The notes under the pieces are model-generated. The model did not search any database. It was not told where the DNA came from and saw only the letters and a program-made list of their open reading frames with translations. Shown in pieces: positions 8,487 through 18,285 of a stretch of DNA of 64,000 nt; within the stretch, counting starts at the first letter, position 1, and every line of letters begins with the position of its first letter. Made by a program: the position numbers and the translations under genes. Source of the stretch: DASXKD01 sp963762735 (lineage in GTDB: Bacteria; Actinomycetota; Actinomycetes; Streptosporangiales; Streptosporangiaceae); NCBI GenBank assembly GCA_963762735.1, contig CAVXMG010000024.1:97769-161768 (forward strand), read 5' to 3'.

Positions 8487-10051
8487 AGCTGCGCCTGCTG
8501 GCCAACGCGCTGCGGTCGTCCAACCGCGCCAAGGCCTCCTTCATGACCAGCACAGCGTTCGCCGTGCTGACCGCGCTCGGCACGTTCGCGCTGCTGGCCT
8601 CGCTGCACGGCCAGAGCACTGCGGTGGATCTGACCTCGGCCGTGTTCACCGTCTTCGCCTTCGGCTGGCTGATCCTGCCGCTGCTTGCCTTCGGCCTGGA
8701 CAGCACCCTGGACCCGGCCACGGTGGCCCTCTACCCGCTGCGGACCCGCCCGCTCGCCACCGGGCTGCTGGCCGCCTCGGCCACCGGCGCCTGGCCGGCC
8801 GCCAACGTGATCGGCCTGCTCGGGGTGCTGATCGGGCTGGCCCACGGCGTGCTCGGCGTGCTCGTCGCCCTGGTCGCGGTGCCGCTGCAGGTGCTGTTCT
8901 GCATCACCCTGGCCCGCTTCGTGACCACCAGCATGGCCGGGCTGCTGCGCTCCCGCCGCGGCAAGGACCTGGCCGTATTCCTGTTCATCCCGATCGTCGC
9001 CGGCTACGAGTTCTTCACCCAGGTGGTGCCGAAGCTGGCCGCCACCGGGAAGCTGACCACCGCGAGCTTCACCGGTTCCGACGCGTGGCTGCGCTGGCTG
9101 CCGCCGGGCCTGGCCGCGCACGCGATCCAGGACGCCTCGGACGGGCACCCCGGCACCGCCCTGCTGCGCCTGGCGCTGCTGGCCGCCATCATCGTCGTGC
9201 TCGGCTGGCTGTGGATCCGGTCGCTGAGCCGCGCCCTGGTCTCCCCCGACTCCTCCACCCAGTCATCGCAGGTGCGCGCTGCGGCGCTGCCGCTGGCCCG
9301 GTACGGCCTGCGCGGCGCGGTGGCCGCCCGATTCTGGATCTACCAGCGCCGTGAGCCACTCTCGCTCGTCTACTGGGGCATGACCGCGGTCATCACGGTC
9401 GCCGCATCCATCAGTTCCATCATCGGCCCGCAGCGCCATCCCGGCGTGACGTTCCTGAGTGCGGTCCTCGGCGCGGCGTTCATCGGGCTCTTCCACGCGA
9501 ACATGGTCGGGTCAACCGGGCCGCCCTTCGTCATGGAGGCCACCGCGCTGATCGACCGCAAGGCGCTGCGCGCCTACCTTGCCGGCCAGGACATCGTGCT
9601 CGCCGTGATCGGGATACCGCTGCTGATCGCGCTGACCTTCGGCCTGGGGGCCGCAGCCGGGTTCCCGACCTTCGGGTTCGAGACCATGCCGGTCGCCCTG
9701 GCCGCCCTCGGCGCCGCGCTGGCCGTGAGCAACATCATCACGGTCAACGGCGCCTATCCGATGGTCAAGCGGATTGGCACCCCCATCTACACCGCCGCAC
9801 CGGGCTACGGGTCCAGCCGGGTGGCGGCCACCATCGGCACCCTGTTCGGCATCCCCGTGCTGGTCGCCCCGGTGATCGTCGCCGCGGTGCTCACCGCAGG
9901 CGCCCCGCTGGCGATCCGGGCCCCCGTGCTCACGGTCTGCGCCGCCGCCTACGGCCTCGCGCTGGCCTGGGCCGGAGTGCGGATCGCGGCCACCACCGGC
10001 GAGGCCAAGATGCCAGAGCTTTGCCAGGTCGCCCTGGCCAGCAAGATGTAA
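8462..10051 (+). CDS. ABC-2 type transporter permease
   Basis: A 529-residue integral membrane protein with 12 or more hydrophobic segments (AVLTALGTFALLASLHG; VIGLLGVLIGLAHGVLGVLV; VLVAPVIVAAVLTAGAPLA). The start at 8462 overlaps the upstream ATPase gene, and GAGGAGGGATTGTC precedes its ATG, so the pair is co-translated. It resembles large ABC-2 permeases such as those of drug, lantibiotic or membrane-stress exporters. The substrate cannot be read from sequence. It ends before a convergent VOC gene. Confidence 0.85.
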   Translation: MARLLVQLKLRLLANALRSSNRAKASFMTSTAFAVLTALGTFALLASLHGQSTAVDLTSAVFTVFAFGWLILPLLAFGLDSTLDPATVALYPLRTRPLATGLLAASATGAWPAANVIGLLGVLIGLAHGVLGVLVALVAVPLQVLFCITLARFVTTSMAGLLRSRRGKDLAVFLFIPIVAGYEFFTQVVPKLAATGKLTTASFTGSDAWLRWLPPGLAAHAIQDASDGHPGTALLRLALLAAIIVVLGWLWIRSLSRALVSPDSSTQSSQVRAAALPLARYGLRGAVAARFWIYQRREPLSLVYWGMTAVITVAASISSIIGPQRHPGVTFLSAVLGAAFIGLFHANMVGSTGPPFVMEATALIDRKALRAYLAGQDIVLAVIGIPLLIALTFGLGAAAGFPTFGFETMPVALAALGAALAVSNIITVNGAYPMVKRIGTPIYTAAPGYGSSRVAATIGTLFGIPVLVAPVIVAAVLTAGAPLAIRAPVLTVCAAAYGLALAWAGVRIAATTGEAKMPELCQVALASKM

Positions 10052-10076
10052 CCGGCCCGGGCCTGACTCCCCGGAT

Positions 10077-10448
10077 TCACCAGGAGCAGAGGCAGAACGG
10101 GTGGCCGACCGGGTCGGCGTAGACCCGGAACTTCTCCTGGCTGCCGAGATGGCGGGCACCCAGGGCGATCGCCCGTTCGTGCGCGGCGTCCAGGTCGTCC
10201 ACCGCGAGGTCGAAGTGCATCTGCTGTTGTACGGCGGGGTCCGGCCAGTTCGGGGCCACGAAGCCGGGCGCCCGCTGGAAGTTGATGGCCGTGCCGCCGC
10301 CGGGCGGGTCGATCGCCACATACTCGCCGTCGCCCGCAGCCTCGGGCACCGGCCATTCGAGCAGTTCCCCGTAGAACCTGGCCAGCGCGGCCGGGTCCGG
10401 GCAGTCGATCGTCACCGAGTCGAAACGGGGGACGGCAGCGCCGGGCAT
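10077..10448 (-). CDS. VOC (glyoxalase/bleomycin-resistance fold) protein
   Basis: A 123-residue single VOC-domain protein: start VPRFDSVTIDCPDPAALARF, central MHFDLAVDDLDAAHERAI, end KFRVYADPVGHPFCLC. The histidine of HFDL and the C-terminal region are typical metal-site positions of the fold. AGGAGGATC precedes the ATG. VOC proteins include dioxygenases, isomerases and drug-binding proteins, so no substrate is assigned. It is convergent with the permease. Confidence 0.85.
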   Translation of the reverse strand: MPGAAVPRFDSVTIDCPDPAALARFYGELLEWPVPEAAGDGEYVAIDPPGGGTAINFQRAPGFVAPNWPDPAVQQQMHFDLAVDDLDAAHERAIALGARHLGSQEKFRVYADPVGHPFCLCSW

Positions 10449-10510
10449 CCTGATCCTCCTGGTCGAGTACTTGCGGCCTCACGCTACAGCGGCATGCCGA
10501 CAGGCCGGGC

Positions 10511-11470
10511 TCAGGCCGACACGTACCTGACCCTGGGGTCGAGCACCGCGTAGGCGACGTCGGCGAACAGGTTCCCGATCACGGTCGCCAGCGACCCGAC
10601 CACGGTCAGCCCGAGCAGGATCGGGTAATCCTGCCGCTGCGCCGCCTGGTAGAACAGGTAGCCCATGCCGGGATAGTTGAAGACCGCCTCGGTGATCAGC
10701 GCCCCGCCGAGAATCGCGGGCAGGTACAGCCCGCACAGTGTCGCGATGGTGATCAACGAGTTGCGCAGCACGTGGCGGATCAGCACCCGCCGCTCGCTGG
10801 CCCCCTTCGCGCGGGCGGTGCGGACGTAGTCCTCGGTGAGGTTGTCCAGCACCGAGGACCGCATATACCTGCTGAACAGCGCGATCGTGGTCAGTGACAG
10901 GCAGCAGATCGGCAAGATCAGCGCGTTGAAGTTCGTGAAGATCGCGCCCACGCCCTCGCCCTGCGGGCCCTCGGGGGGGAATATCGGAATGATTATGGCG
11001 AACAGCAGGATCCCGACGATGCCGATCAGGAAGTCCGGCGTCGCGTAGAAGATCGTTGAGGTCGTGTTGAGCACGTGGTCGGTGACCTTGTTGCGGCGCA
11101 CCGCCTGGAAGATGCCCATCGGGATCGCCACCACCAGCGCGAGCAGGGTGGACAGCCCGACCAGGGCGATGGTCTTCGGCAATGCGGTGAGCATCAGTGA
11201 GGCCACGCTCTGGTTCAGGGTCCAGGAGAAGCCCAGGTTGCCCCGCGCCAGGTTGCCGAGCCACAGGAAGTACTGCCGGTACCAGGGGAGGTTGAATCCG
11301 TAGTCGGCGTCGAAGACCCTGATCGCCCCGGGATCCCGGTAGGCGTTCGTGCCCATCACCGCGACCGCGACGTTGCCGGGGATCATCCGCAGCAGCGCGA
11401 ACGTGATCATCGTCACGATCAGCATTACCACGATGGACTGGAGCACACGCCGGAGTATGAATGCTGTCAA
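10511..11470 (-). CDS. Oligopeptide/dipeptide ABC permease, DppB type, second copy
   Basis: A 319-residue inner-membrane permease starting with TTG (GGGGAAG upstream). It has the binding-protein-dependent transport signature in NLTEDYVRTARAKGASERRV and six or so membrane helices. It is very similar, by eye about 80% identical, to the dppB at 18282-19241, including the same TTG start. Unlike that copy it has no adjacent dppC, ATPase or binding protein. It may work with the operon components in place of DppB, belong to a dispersed set, or be a duplicate on its way out. The frame is intact. Confidence 0.88.
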   Translation of the reverse strand: MTAFILRRVLQSIVVMLIVTMITFALLRMIPGNVAVAVMGTNAYRDPGAIRVFDADYGFNLPWYRQYFLWLGNLARGNLGFSWTLNQSVASLMLTALPKTIALVGLSTLLALVVAIPMGIFQAVRRNKVTDHVLNTTSTIFYATPDFLIGIVGILLFAIIIPIFPPEGPQGEGVGAIFTNFNALILPICCLSLTTIALFSRYMRSSVLDNLTEDYVRTARAKGASERRVLIRHVLRNSLITIATLCGLYLPAILGGALITEAVFNYPGMGYLFYQAAQRQDYPILLGLTVVGSLATVIGNLFADVAYAVLDPRVRYVSA

Positions 11471-11625
11471 CGCTGCCCTTGCTTCCCCACGGCCGCCACC
11501 TTTCCGTCATCGTGCCATACCGTCCGACCTGCGCCGACATCTGTTTGCCCATTCGGTACCTTAACGAGCTGTTCCGGCGATGAAGGACCGGGCTTCCGGG
11601 GCATCCGGCCCGTAATATCGGCAAA

Positions 11626-13167
11626 GTGCTCAGCTCGCCGTCCCCCGGTCCGGAGCTGCATGACCGGCTCGTGCCGCCGATGCCGGGCAGCGCCCTGTGG
11701 GGGTGGGCCGGCCCGCTCCTGGTGACGCTCTTCGGCGCGTTCCTCCGCTTCAACCGGCTGGGCCTGCCGCATGCCGTGCTGTTCGACGAGACCTACTACG
11801 TCCCCGACGCCTACGGCATCCTGCGACATGGCGTGGAGGTCGATCACGTCAGCAACGTCAACGCGCTGCTCGCCCGGGGCAGTACGCACATCCTGGAGGG
11901 GACAAAGGGCGAGTACGTGGTCCACCCGCCGCTCGGCAAGATGTTCATCGCCGTCGGGGAGTGGCTGTTCGGGCTGACCCCGTTCGGCTGGCGGTTCGCG
12001 GTGGCGGTGGCGGGCTCGCTGGCCATCCTGATGACCGCGCGGATCGCGCGCCGGATGACCCGCTCCACGCTGCTCGGCTGCGCCGCGGGCTTCCTCCTGG
12101 CCCTGGACGGGCTGGAGTTCGTGCTGAGCCGCACCGCGATCCTGGACATCTTCGTCATGTTCTGGGTACTGGCCGCCTTCGGCCTGCTGGTGATCGACCG
12201 GGACCGGACGAGGGCCGCCCTGGCAGCGGCGGCCAGCCAGGGCGGCACCAGCGGGCCACGGCTCGGCTTCCGCTGGCCGCTGCTGCTGGCGGGCTTGTGC
12301 CTGGGCTGTGCCTGCGCGACCAAGTGGAATGGCGTGTGGTACCTGCCTGCCTTCGCCGCCCTGGTCGTGGCCTGGGACGTGGGCGCGCGCCGCGCGGCCG
12401 GGCTCGGCAACGGGGTGCGCGGCATGCTGCGCAGCGACGCACCGTGGCTGCCGCTCTGGTTCGCCGTCGTGCCGGCCGCGGTCTACGTCGTGTCCTGGAC
12501 CGGCTGGTTCGCCACCAGCTACGGCTTCGACCGCAACGGAGCCGCGCTCAACGGCGGCCATCCGGCCAGCACGATCGTGGCATGGCTGCAGTACAACAAG
12601 TCGATGCTCGGATACGGCCTCGGGCTGCAGGCCCCTCAGTCCTACAAATCCAACCCGCTCGGCTGGCCGGTGCTGGCCAGGCCGATCTCCTTCTACTCCG
12701 TCTGCCTGCCGACGGGCAGCAACTGCGGCCGGGTGCCGACGTCCACCGAGCAGGAGGTGCTGGCGATCGGCACGCCGCTCATCTGGTGGGGCGGGGTGGC
12801 CGCGCTGCTGGTGTGCCTGGCCTGGTGGCTGACCCGCCGCGACTGGCGCGCGGGCGCGGTGCTGCTCGGCGTCGGGGCCGGCTGGCTGCCGTGGCTCTGG
12901 TTCTACTGGCACGACCGTCGCACCGAGTTCTTCTACTACGCCGTGGTGTTCGACCCGTTCCTCGTGCTCGCCATCGCGCTGTGCCTCGGCCTGATCCTGG
13001 GCCCGGCACGGGCCGGGCCGAACCGCCGGGTGGCCGGCGCGGCGGTCGCCGGGGGCTACCTGCTGGCGGTGGTCGCCAACTTCTACTACCTCTATCCGGT
13101 CCTGGCCGGCCAGACCCTCCCGTACAGCTCCTGGCTCGCCCGCATGTGGTTCCGCAGCTGGATCTGA
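11626..13167 (+). CDS. pmt: Protein O-mannosyltransferase (polyprenyl-phosphate-mannose dependent, GT39)
   Basis: A 513-residue GT39 glycosyltransferase that moves mannose from polyprenyl phosphate to Ser/Thr of secreted proteins. The catalytic loop FDETYYVPDAYGI with the conserved Asp-Glu pair lies near residues 48-60. Multiple membrane helices follow (GCAAGFLLALDGLEFVL; ILDIFVMFWVLAAFGLLVI), along with DRNGAALNGGHPAS and the C-terminal FYYLYPVLAG segment typical of actinobacterial Pmt. The start is a GTG in MLSSPSPGPELHDRL. It is divergent from the dppB copy. Surface proteins are plausible substrates. Confidence 0.9.
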   Translation: MLSSPSPGPELHDRLVPPMPGSALWGWAGPLLVTLFGAFLRFNRLGLPHAVLFDETYYVPDAYGILRHGVEVDHVSNVNALLARGSTHILEGTKGEYVVHPPLGKMFIAVGEWLFGLTPFGWRFAVAVAGSLAILMTARIARRMTRSTLLGCAAGFLLALDGLEFVLSRTAILDIFVMFWVLAAFGLLVIDRDRTRAALAAAASQGGTSGPRLGFRWPLLLAGLCLGCACATKWNGVWYLPAFAALVVAWDVGARRAAGLGNGVRGMLRSDAPWLPLWFAVVPAAVYVVSWTGWFATSYGFDRNGAALNGGHPASTIVAWLQYNKSMLGYGLGLQAPQSYKSNPLGWPVLARPISFYSVCLPTGSNCGRVPTSTEQEVLAIGTPLIWWGGVAALLVCLAWWLTRRDWRAGAVLLGVGAGWLPWLWFYWHDRRTEFFYYAVVFDPFLVLAIALCLGLILGPARAGPNRRVAGAAVAGGYLLAVVANFYYLYPVLAGQTLPYSSWLARMWFRSWI

Positions 13168-13194
13168 CCCGGTTTCCCGGGCAATCTGGTGGGC

Positions 13195-14227
13195 ATGGCT
13201 GAACCGCTCTCGGGCCTGGCCCGGTGCCCGGTGGTCGTGGCGCCGATGGCCGGGGGACCCTCCACGACCGGCCTGGTAGCCGCCGCCTCCGCCGCTGGCG
13301 CGCTGGCTTTCCTGGCCGCCGGTTACAAGACCGCCGCCGTCATGCGGTCCGAGATGGACGCGGTCCGGGCCGCCACGGGTGCCCCGTTCGGTGTCAACGT
13401 GTTCGTGCCGGGCACGCCAGCCGCCGACCGCGCGGCGCTCACCCGCTACCTCGCCGAACTGGAGCCAGAGGCCGCCGCGCTCGGCGTTCAACCGGGGGCT
13501 CCTGACTGGGACGACGACGACTGGGACGCGAAGCTGGCTGCCCTGTTTGCCGATCCGCCCGCTGTCGTCAGCTTCACCTTCGGCTGCCCGGACGAAGGGC
13601 GTCATCGCGGCGCTGCGGGCCGCGGGGAGCCAGGTGTGGGTCACCGTCACCGCGCCTGGCGAGGCGGCGGTCGCGGTCGCGCGCGGCGTGGACGGGCTGT
13701 GCGTCCAGGGCCCAGAGGCCGGCGCCCACCGCGGCACGTTTTCCGCGTCGGCCAGCCCGCCGGCCGTGCCGCTGCACCGCTTGCTCCGCGATGTCGCGGC
13801 GGTCACCGGGCTCCCGCTGATCGCCGCGGGCGGGATCATGAGCCGCCAGGACGTCAGGGACGTGCTGGCCGCGGGCGCGGTGGCGGCCCAGTGCGGCACC
13901 GCGTTCCTGCGCTGCCCGGAGAGCGGTGCCCAGCCGTTGCACAAGGCGGCCCTCGCGGATCCGGCGTTCACCGCCACGGCGGTGACCCGCGCGTTCACCG
14001 GCAGGCCCGCGCGCGGCCTGGTCAACCGCTTCATGCTCGACCATCCGGACGCCCCGGCCGCCTACCCCGAGGTGCACTTCGCCACCCGGCCGCTGCGCGC
14101 CGCCGCCGCGGCCGCGGGTGACACCGGCCGGATCAACCTGTGGGCGGGCGAGGGTTACCGGGCGGCTGCCGAGAGGCCCGCAGCCGAGATCGTGGAACTC
14201 CTGGCCGGCGGTCCTGGCGGCGGCTGA
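13195..14227 (+). CDS. Nitronate monooxygenase / 2-nitropropane dioxygenase-like FMN protein, frameshifted
   Basis: Reads as a TIM-barrel NMO-family protein of about 343 residues once one extra base is removed. N-terminal VVVAPMAGGPSTTGLVAAAS, middle VISFTFGCP-like segment, then the FMN-phosphate loop LPLIAAGGIMSRQDV and GTAFLRCPES. The shift lies at the G-run 13597-13599: the expected text is gacgaaggcgtc and the window has gacgaagggcgtc. Both halves are conserved to the ends, so a base-call error is the simplest explanation. A GTG at 13189 is an alternative start. Members oxidise alkyl nitronates or act as enoyl reductases, so the substrate is not fixed. Confidence 0.82.
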
Positions 14228-14362
14228 CCCTGGCCGCCAGCGCCAGGCCGGGTGCCGGGAGGCCGCGGCCCGCGGCGAAGGGCCCAGCGGGCCTGGGTGC
14301 CGGCGAGATGGCTCCGGGCCAATCCAGACCGATGATCATGGGGAAAGCCGGGAGGAGCCGTC

Positions 14363-15110
14363 ATGCGGGTCGCCGTTCTTGCCGATATCCACGGAAACCT
14401 CCCCGCGCTCGACGCCGTGCTCGCGGAGGCCGAGGCCGCCGGGGCGGACGCGATCGTGCTCAACGGCGACATGGCCACCGGCCCGATGCCCGCGCAGACC
14501 CTGGAGCGGCTGGCGGGGCTGGGGGAGCGGGCGGTCTGGGTCCGTGGCAACTGCGAGCGGGAGCTGGCCGACGCGTGGGACGGCACTCTCGATCCGGACC
14601 TGCCCGAGGTCGCACGGGTGCCCGCCGAATACTGCGCGGCCCAACTCGAGCGCGCCCACCGCGACCTGCTGGACGGCCTGCCGCTATCGGTCACGCTGGA
14701 GGTGACCGGGCTGGGGCCGGTGAGCTTCTGCCACGCCACGGCCGTCAGCGACACCGCCATTGTGCTGGTGGACTCACCCGTCGACCGCCTACCGCACCGG
14801 GTTCGCCGGCGTGACCGAGCCGACGGTCGTGCTCGGCCACACGCACATGCCGTTCGACCGGCTCGCCGACCGCCGCCGGTTCGTCAACCCGGGCAGCGTC
14901 GGCATGCCGTACGGGACGCCGGGCGCGCACTGGGCTCTGCTCGGCCCCGAGGTCGTGCTGCGGCGTACCAGGTACGACGCGGACGCGGCCACGCAGGTGA
15001 TGCGTGCCGCCGCGCCGGCATATCCAGGCCTGGACGAGTTCCTTGCCGAGAATGTGCTGACCGTGCCCTCGGACGCCGAGGCCCTGGCGGTGTTCTCCGG
15101 GTCCGGCTGA
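14363..15110 (+). CDS. Calcineurin-like metallophosphoesterase (YfcE/MJ0936-like), frameshifted
   Basis: A 248-residue metallophosphoesterase after removal of one extra base near 14788 (tcgaccgcctaccgc; expected gaccgctaccgc). The motif order is complete across both frames: LADIHGNLPALDAVL (D-x-H), NGDMATG (GD), RGNCERE (GN), FCHATAVSDT (H) and VVLGHTHMPFDR (GH-x-H), all dinuclear metal ligands. GGGAGGAG precedes the ATG. Likely a soluble phosphodiesterase or phosphatase of unknown substrate. It is convergent with the dpp operon. Confidence 0.85.
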
Positions 15111-15144
15111 CCGCTAGCCGCGCTGGCCGGCGTAGCGCATGTCC

Positions 15145-17241
15145 TTACGGCATGTCCGAGGCGACCGTGCTTGGCACGCTCACCTCCTGCGCCTGCGCCG
15201 CGGGGGCGGGCTCGGTCAGCGGGAAGTGGCACGCGGCGAAGTGGGTGCCGCCGAACGGCCGCAGCGGCGGCTCCTCCGCGGCACACAGGTCCTGCGCCCG
15301 CGGGCAGCGGGTGCGGAACCGGCAGCCGGACGGGGGGTCGATAGCCGACGGCAGTTCGCCCGCCACGCCCTTGGCGACCTTCGACTTCTCCACCACCGGG
15401 TCCGCATTCGGGATGGTGTCGATCAGGCCCCGGGTGTAGGGGTGCACCGGCCGGTAGTAGACGTCGTCGGCCGGCCCGACCTCGACCAGCTTGCCCAGGT
15501 ACATCACGCCGATGTTGTTGGACAGGTAGCGGACCACCGACAGGTCGTGCGAGATGAACATGTAGGTCAGGCCGTGGTCCCGCTGCAGGTCCTTCATCAG
15601 GTTGAGGATCTGCGCCTGGATCGACACGTCCAGCGCGGACACCGGCTCGTCGGCCACGATGAGCTGCGGCCGCAGGATCAGCGCGCGGGCCAGGCCGAGG
15701 CGCTGGCGCTGGCCGCCGGAGAACTCGTGCGGGTAGCGCTGCACCGCCGCCCGGGGCAGGCCCACCTCGTCCAGGATCTCGTTGATCTTGGTCTGCTGTT
15801 CGCTCCGGCTGCCGCGCCGCTGGATGGCCAGCGGCTCCCGCAGGATCGGGCCCACCCGCATGCGCGGGTCCATCGACGCGTAGGAGTCCTGGAACATGAG
15901 CTGGACCTTGTCGCTGCGCTGCCGTCGTTCCCGGTTGGATAGCTTGGTCAGGTCCTCACCGTCCAGGAGGATGGAGCCGCTCGTGGCCTTCTCCAGGCCC
16001 ACGATGAGGCGGCCGATCGTGGTCTTGCCGCAGCCGGACTCACCGACCATCCCGAACGTCTGGCCGGGCACGATCGCGAAGCTGACGTCGGCGACCGCGC
16101 TCACCTCGCCCACCTTGCGCTGGAGTACCGCCCCTGAGGTCACCGCGAAGTTCTTCACCAGGTGATCCACCCGTAGCAGCTCACCGGTGGCCGCGGCCGC
16201 TGGCGCCACGGCGGCCTCGGCGGCCTTCTTCTCGGCCACGGCCAGCTCGGCGAGCCGCTTCTCCCGCTCCTCCTTGCCGACCGGGAAGAAGCAGCGGAAG
16301 ACATGCTCCCAGCTGTCCCCCTTCAGCTCCGGCTCCTGCGCACGGCAGGTCTCCTGCGCGTAACGGCACCGCGCCGCGAACCGGCAGCCCGGCGGGGGGG
16401 CGGTCAGGTCCGGCGGCATCCCGGGGATGTTGTACAGGCGCCGGGACGAGTCGGCCGCCTTCTCCGGAAGGGCCTCGAACAGGGCCTCGGTGTAGGGGTG
16501 GCGCGGGTTAGCGAACAGCCGGGCGGTGGTGGTGCTCTCGGCGACCTTGCCCGCGTACATGACCACGGTGCGGTCGGCCCGGCCGGCGATCACGCCCAGG
16601 TCGTGGGTGACCAGGATCACCGCCATCGACAGCCGCTTGCGCAGGCTGTCGATCAGTTCCAGGATCTGCTTCTGGATCGTCACGTCCAGCGCGGTGGTCG
16701 GCTCGTCCGCGATCAGCAGCTTGGGCTCGCAGGACAGCGCCATGGCGATCATGACCCGCTGGCGCATCCCGCCGGACAGCTGGTGCGGGTAGTTGTTCAC
16801 CCGCTCCGCGGGCCGGGGCATGCCGACCAGGCCCAGCACCTCGACGGCGCGCTCCCGCGCCTCGGCCGCCGACGCGCCCCGGTGCAGCACCACGGTCTCG
16901 GAGATCTGGTCTCCGATCCTCATCGTCGGGTTCAGCGACGTCATCGGGTCCTGGAAGATCATGCCGATCTCGTTGCCGCGGACGTGACGCATGTCGGCGT
17001 CGGACAGGGCCGAGATCTCCTTGCCGTCGAGCAGGATCTTCCCGCCGACGATGTGGCCGCCCGGCGGAAGCAGCCGCATGATGGACAGCGCGGTCATCGT
17101 CTTGCCGCAGCCCGACTCCCCGACGATGCCCAGGCACTCGCCCGGTTCCAGGGTGAGGCTGACACCGTCCAGCGCGTGCACGGTCGAGCGGCGCAGCCGG
17201 ATCTCGGTCTGCACGCCGTCGAGTTCAAGCAGGTGAGCCAT
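15145..17241 (-). CDS. Oligopeptide/dipeptide ABC transporter ATPase, DppD-DppF fusion
   Basis: A 698-residue protein with two complete ABC ATPases. The first (about 1-330) has GESGCGKTMTALS, LSGGMRQRVMIAMAL and LLIADEPTTALDVT, with a C-terminal oligopeptide-transporter extension including CRFAARCRYAQETC. The second (about 355-680) has GESGCGKTTIGRL, FSGGQRQRLGLARAL and LIVADEPVSALDVS, with CRFRTRCPRAQDLC. The Cys-rich tails are the family's usual C-terminal extension. An Ala/Glu-rich linker joins the halves. It is last in the minus-strand operon after dppA, B and C, so it should energise peptide or related solute import. Confidence 0.93.
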   Translation of the reverse strand: MAHLLELDGVQTEIRLRRSTVHALDGVSLTLEPGECLGIVGESGCGKTMTALSIMRLLPPGGHIVGGKILLDGKEISALSDADMRHVRGNEIGMIFQDPMTSLNPTMRIGDQISETVVLHRGASAAEARERAVEVLGLVGMPRPAERVNNYPHQLSGGMRQRVMIAMALSCEPKLLIADEPTTALDVTIQKQILELIDSLRKRLSMAVILVTHDLGVIAGRADRTVVMYAGKVAESTTTARLFANPRHPYTEALFEALPEKAADSSRRLYNIPGMPPDLTAPPPGCRFAARCRYAQETCRAQEPELKGDSWEHVFRCFFPVGKEEREKRLAELAVAEKKAAEAAVAPAAAATGELLRVDHLVKNFAVTSGAVLQRKVGEVSAVADVSFAIVPGQTFGMVGESGCGKTTIGRLIVGLEKATSGSILLDGEDLTKLSNRERRQRSDKVQLMFQDSYASMDPRMRVGPILREPLAIQRRGSRSEQQTKINEILDEVGLPRAAVQRYPHEFSGGQRQRLGLARALILRPQLIVADEPVSALDVSIQAQILNLMKDLQRDHGLTYMFISHDLSVVRYLSNNIGVMYLGKLVEVGPADDVYYRPVHPYTRGLIDTIPNADPVVEKSKVAKGVAGELPSAIDPPSGCRFRTRCPRAQDLCAAEEPPLRPFGGTHFAACHFPLTEPAPAAQAQEVSVPSTVASDMP

Positions 17242-17306
17242 TCGTCCTCGGTTCTATCGCCGTGCCGGTGGGCCCGGCCGGGGGAGGGATCCGGTGGGGC
17301 CTTTGT

Positions 17307-18285
17307 TCAGCGGCGCTGGAGCCGCACCTCGACAGCATCCCGCAGGCCTTCACCGACGAAGATGGCCGCGGTGATGACCAGGATGATCGCGAGGCCCGCC
17401 GGGAAGATCAGCCACCAGTAACCGTCGTAGACGTATGTGACGCCGTCGCTGAGCATGCCGCCCCAGTCCTGCTTGGGGGGCGCGACGCCCAGGCCCAGGT
17501 AGCTCAGCGCGACGACCAGGGCGATGGCGTCGGCCACCTGGAAGGTCGCGTTGACCATGATGGTCCCGATCGCGTTGGGCGCGATATGCCGCATCACAGC
17601 CCGGCTGCCGCCGCCGCCCATGACCTTCATCGCCTGGACGTACTCGCGCACCCGCAGCGAGAGTGCCTCGCCGCGCACCAGGCGCGAGGTGGTGAGCCAG
17701 GAGGTGAGCGCGACCACCAGGATCAGGATTACCGGCGTCGGCTGCACGATGGCCACCACGACCAGGGCCAGGAAGAGCGTCGGGATGGACAGCATCGCGT
17801 CGACGATGCGCATCATGACCGTGTCGAGCACGCCGCCGAAGTACCCGGCGATCGCGCCCCAGAGCACACCGACGACGGTGGCCAGGGCCGCTGCCGCGAT
17901 GCCGACCTCCAGGGAGATCTGGCCCGCTACCATCAGCCGGCCGAGAACGTCGTAGCCGCTGGCGTCGGTGCCCAGCGGGTGTGCCGCACTCGGCGGCATG
18001 TTCTCGATCGCGAAGTTCACATGGACCTGGTCGGTGTGGTAAAAGAGCGGCCCGATGAAACAGAACGCGAAGATCGCGACGAAGATCGCCACGCCGGTGA
18101 CCGCGAGCTTGTTCTCCAGGAAGACGTCCACGCTGCGGCGGAAGGCGCTGCGCGGTTTGCCGGCCGGGAGCATTCCCGCGCGCGACGGCCGAGGCTTCGC
18201 CGAGCGGTTCTGACGTGACGGTGGCCAGTCCCATGGCCGACGACTCGGGGCCGGGCGGGGGATCGGCTGGCAGATTCAGCGTCAT
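17307..18285 (-). CDS. Oligopeptide/dipeptide ABC permease, DppC type, frameshifted near N-terminus
   Basis: An inner-membrane permease of 325 residues if one extra base near 18174 is removed. The ATG at 18285 overlaps the dppB stop (ATGA), giving an N-terminus MTLNLPADPPPGPESSAMG. The frame changes at gcgcgcgggaatgctcccg and then continues as LPAGKPRSAFRRSVDVFLEN. Without correction an internal ATG at 18173 would give 288 residues. Features: a TM helix at FVAIFAFCFIGPLFY, HPLGTDASGYDVLGRLM typical of DppC, and the EAA loop YVQAMKVMGGGGSRAV. It pairs with DppB. Confidence 0.9.

Noticed and set aside
14331..14342. ATGATCATGGGG as an interspersed repeat with 55733-55745
   Set aside because: Short, mostly a TGATCA palindrome, and only a few copies; could be chance.
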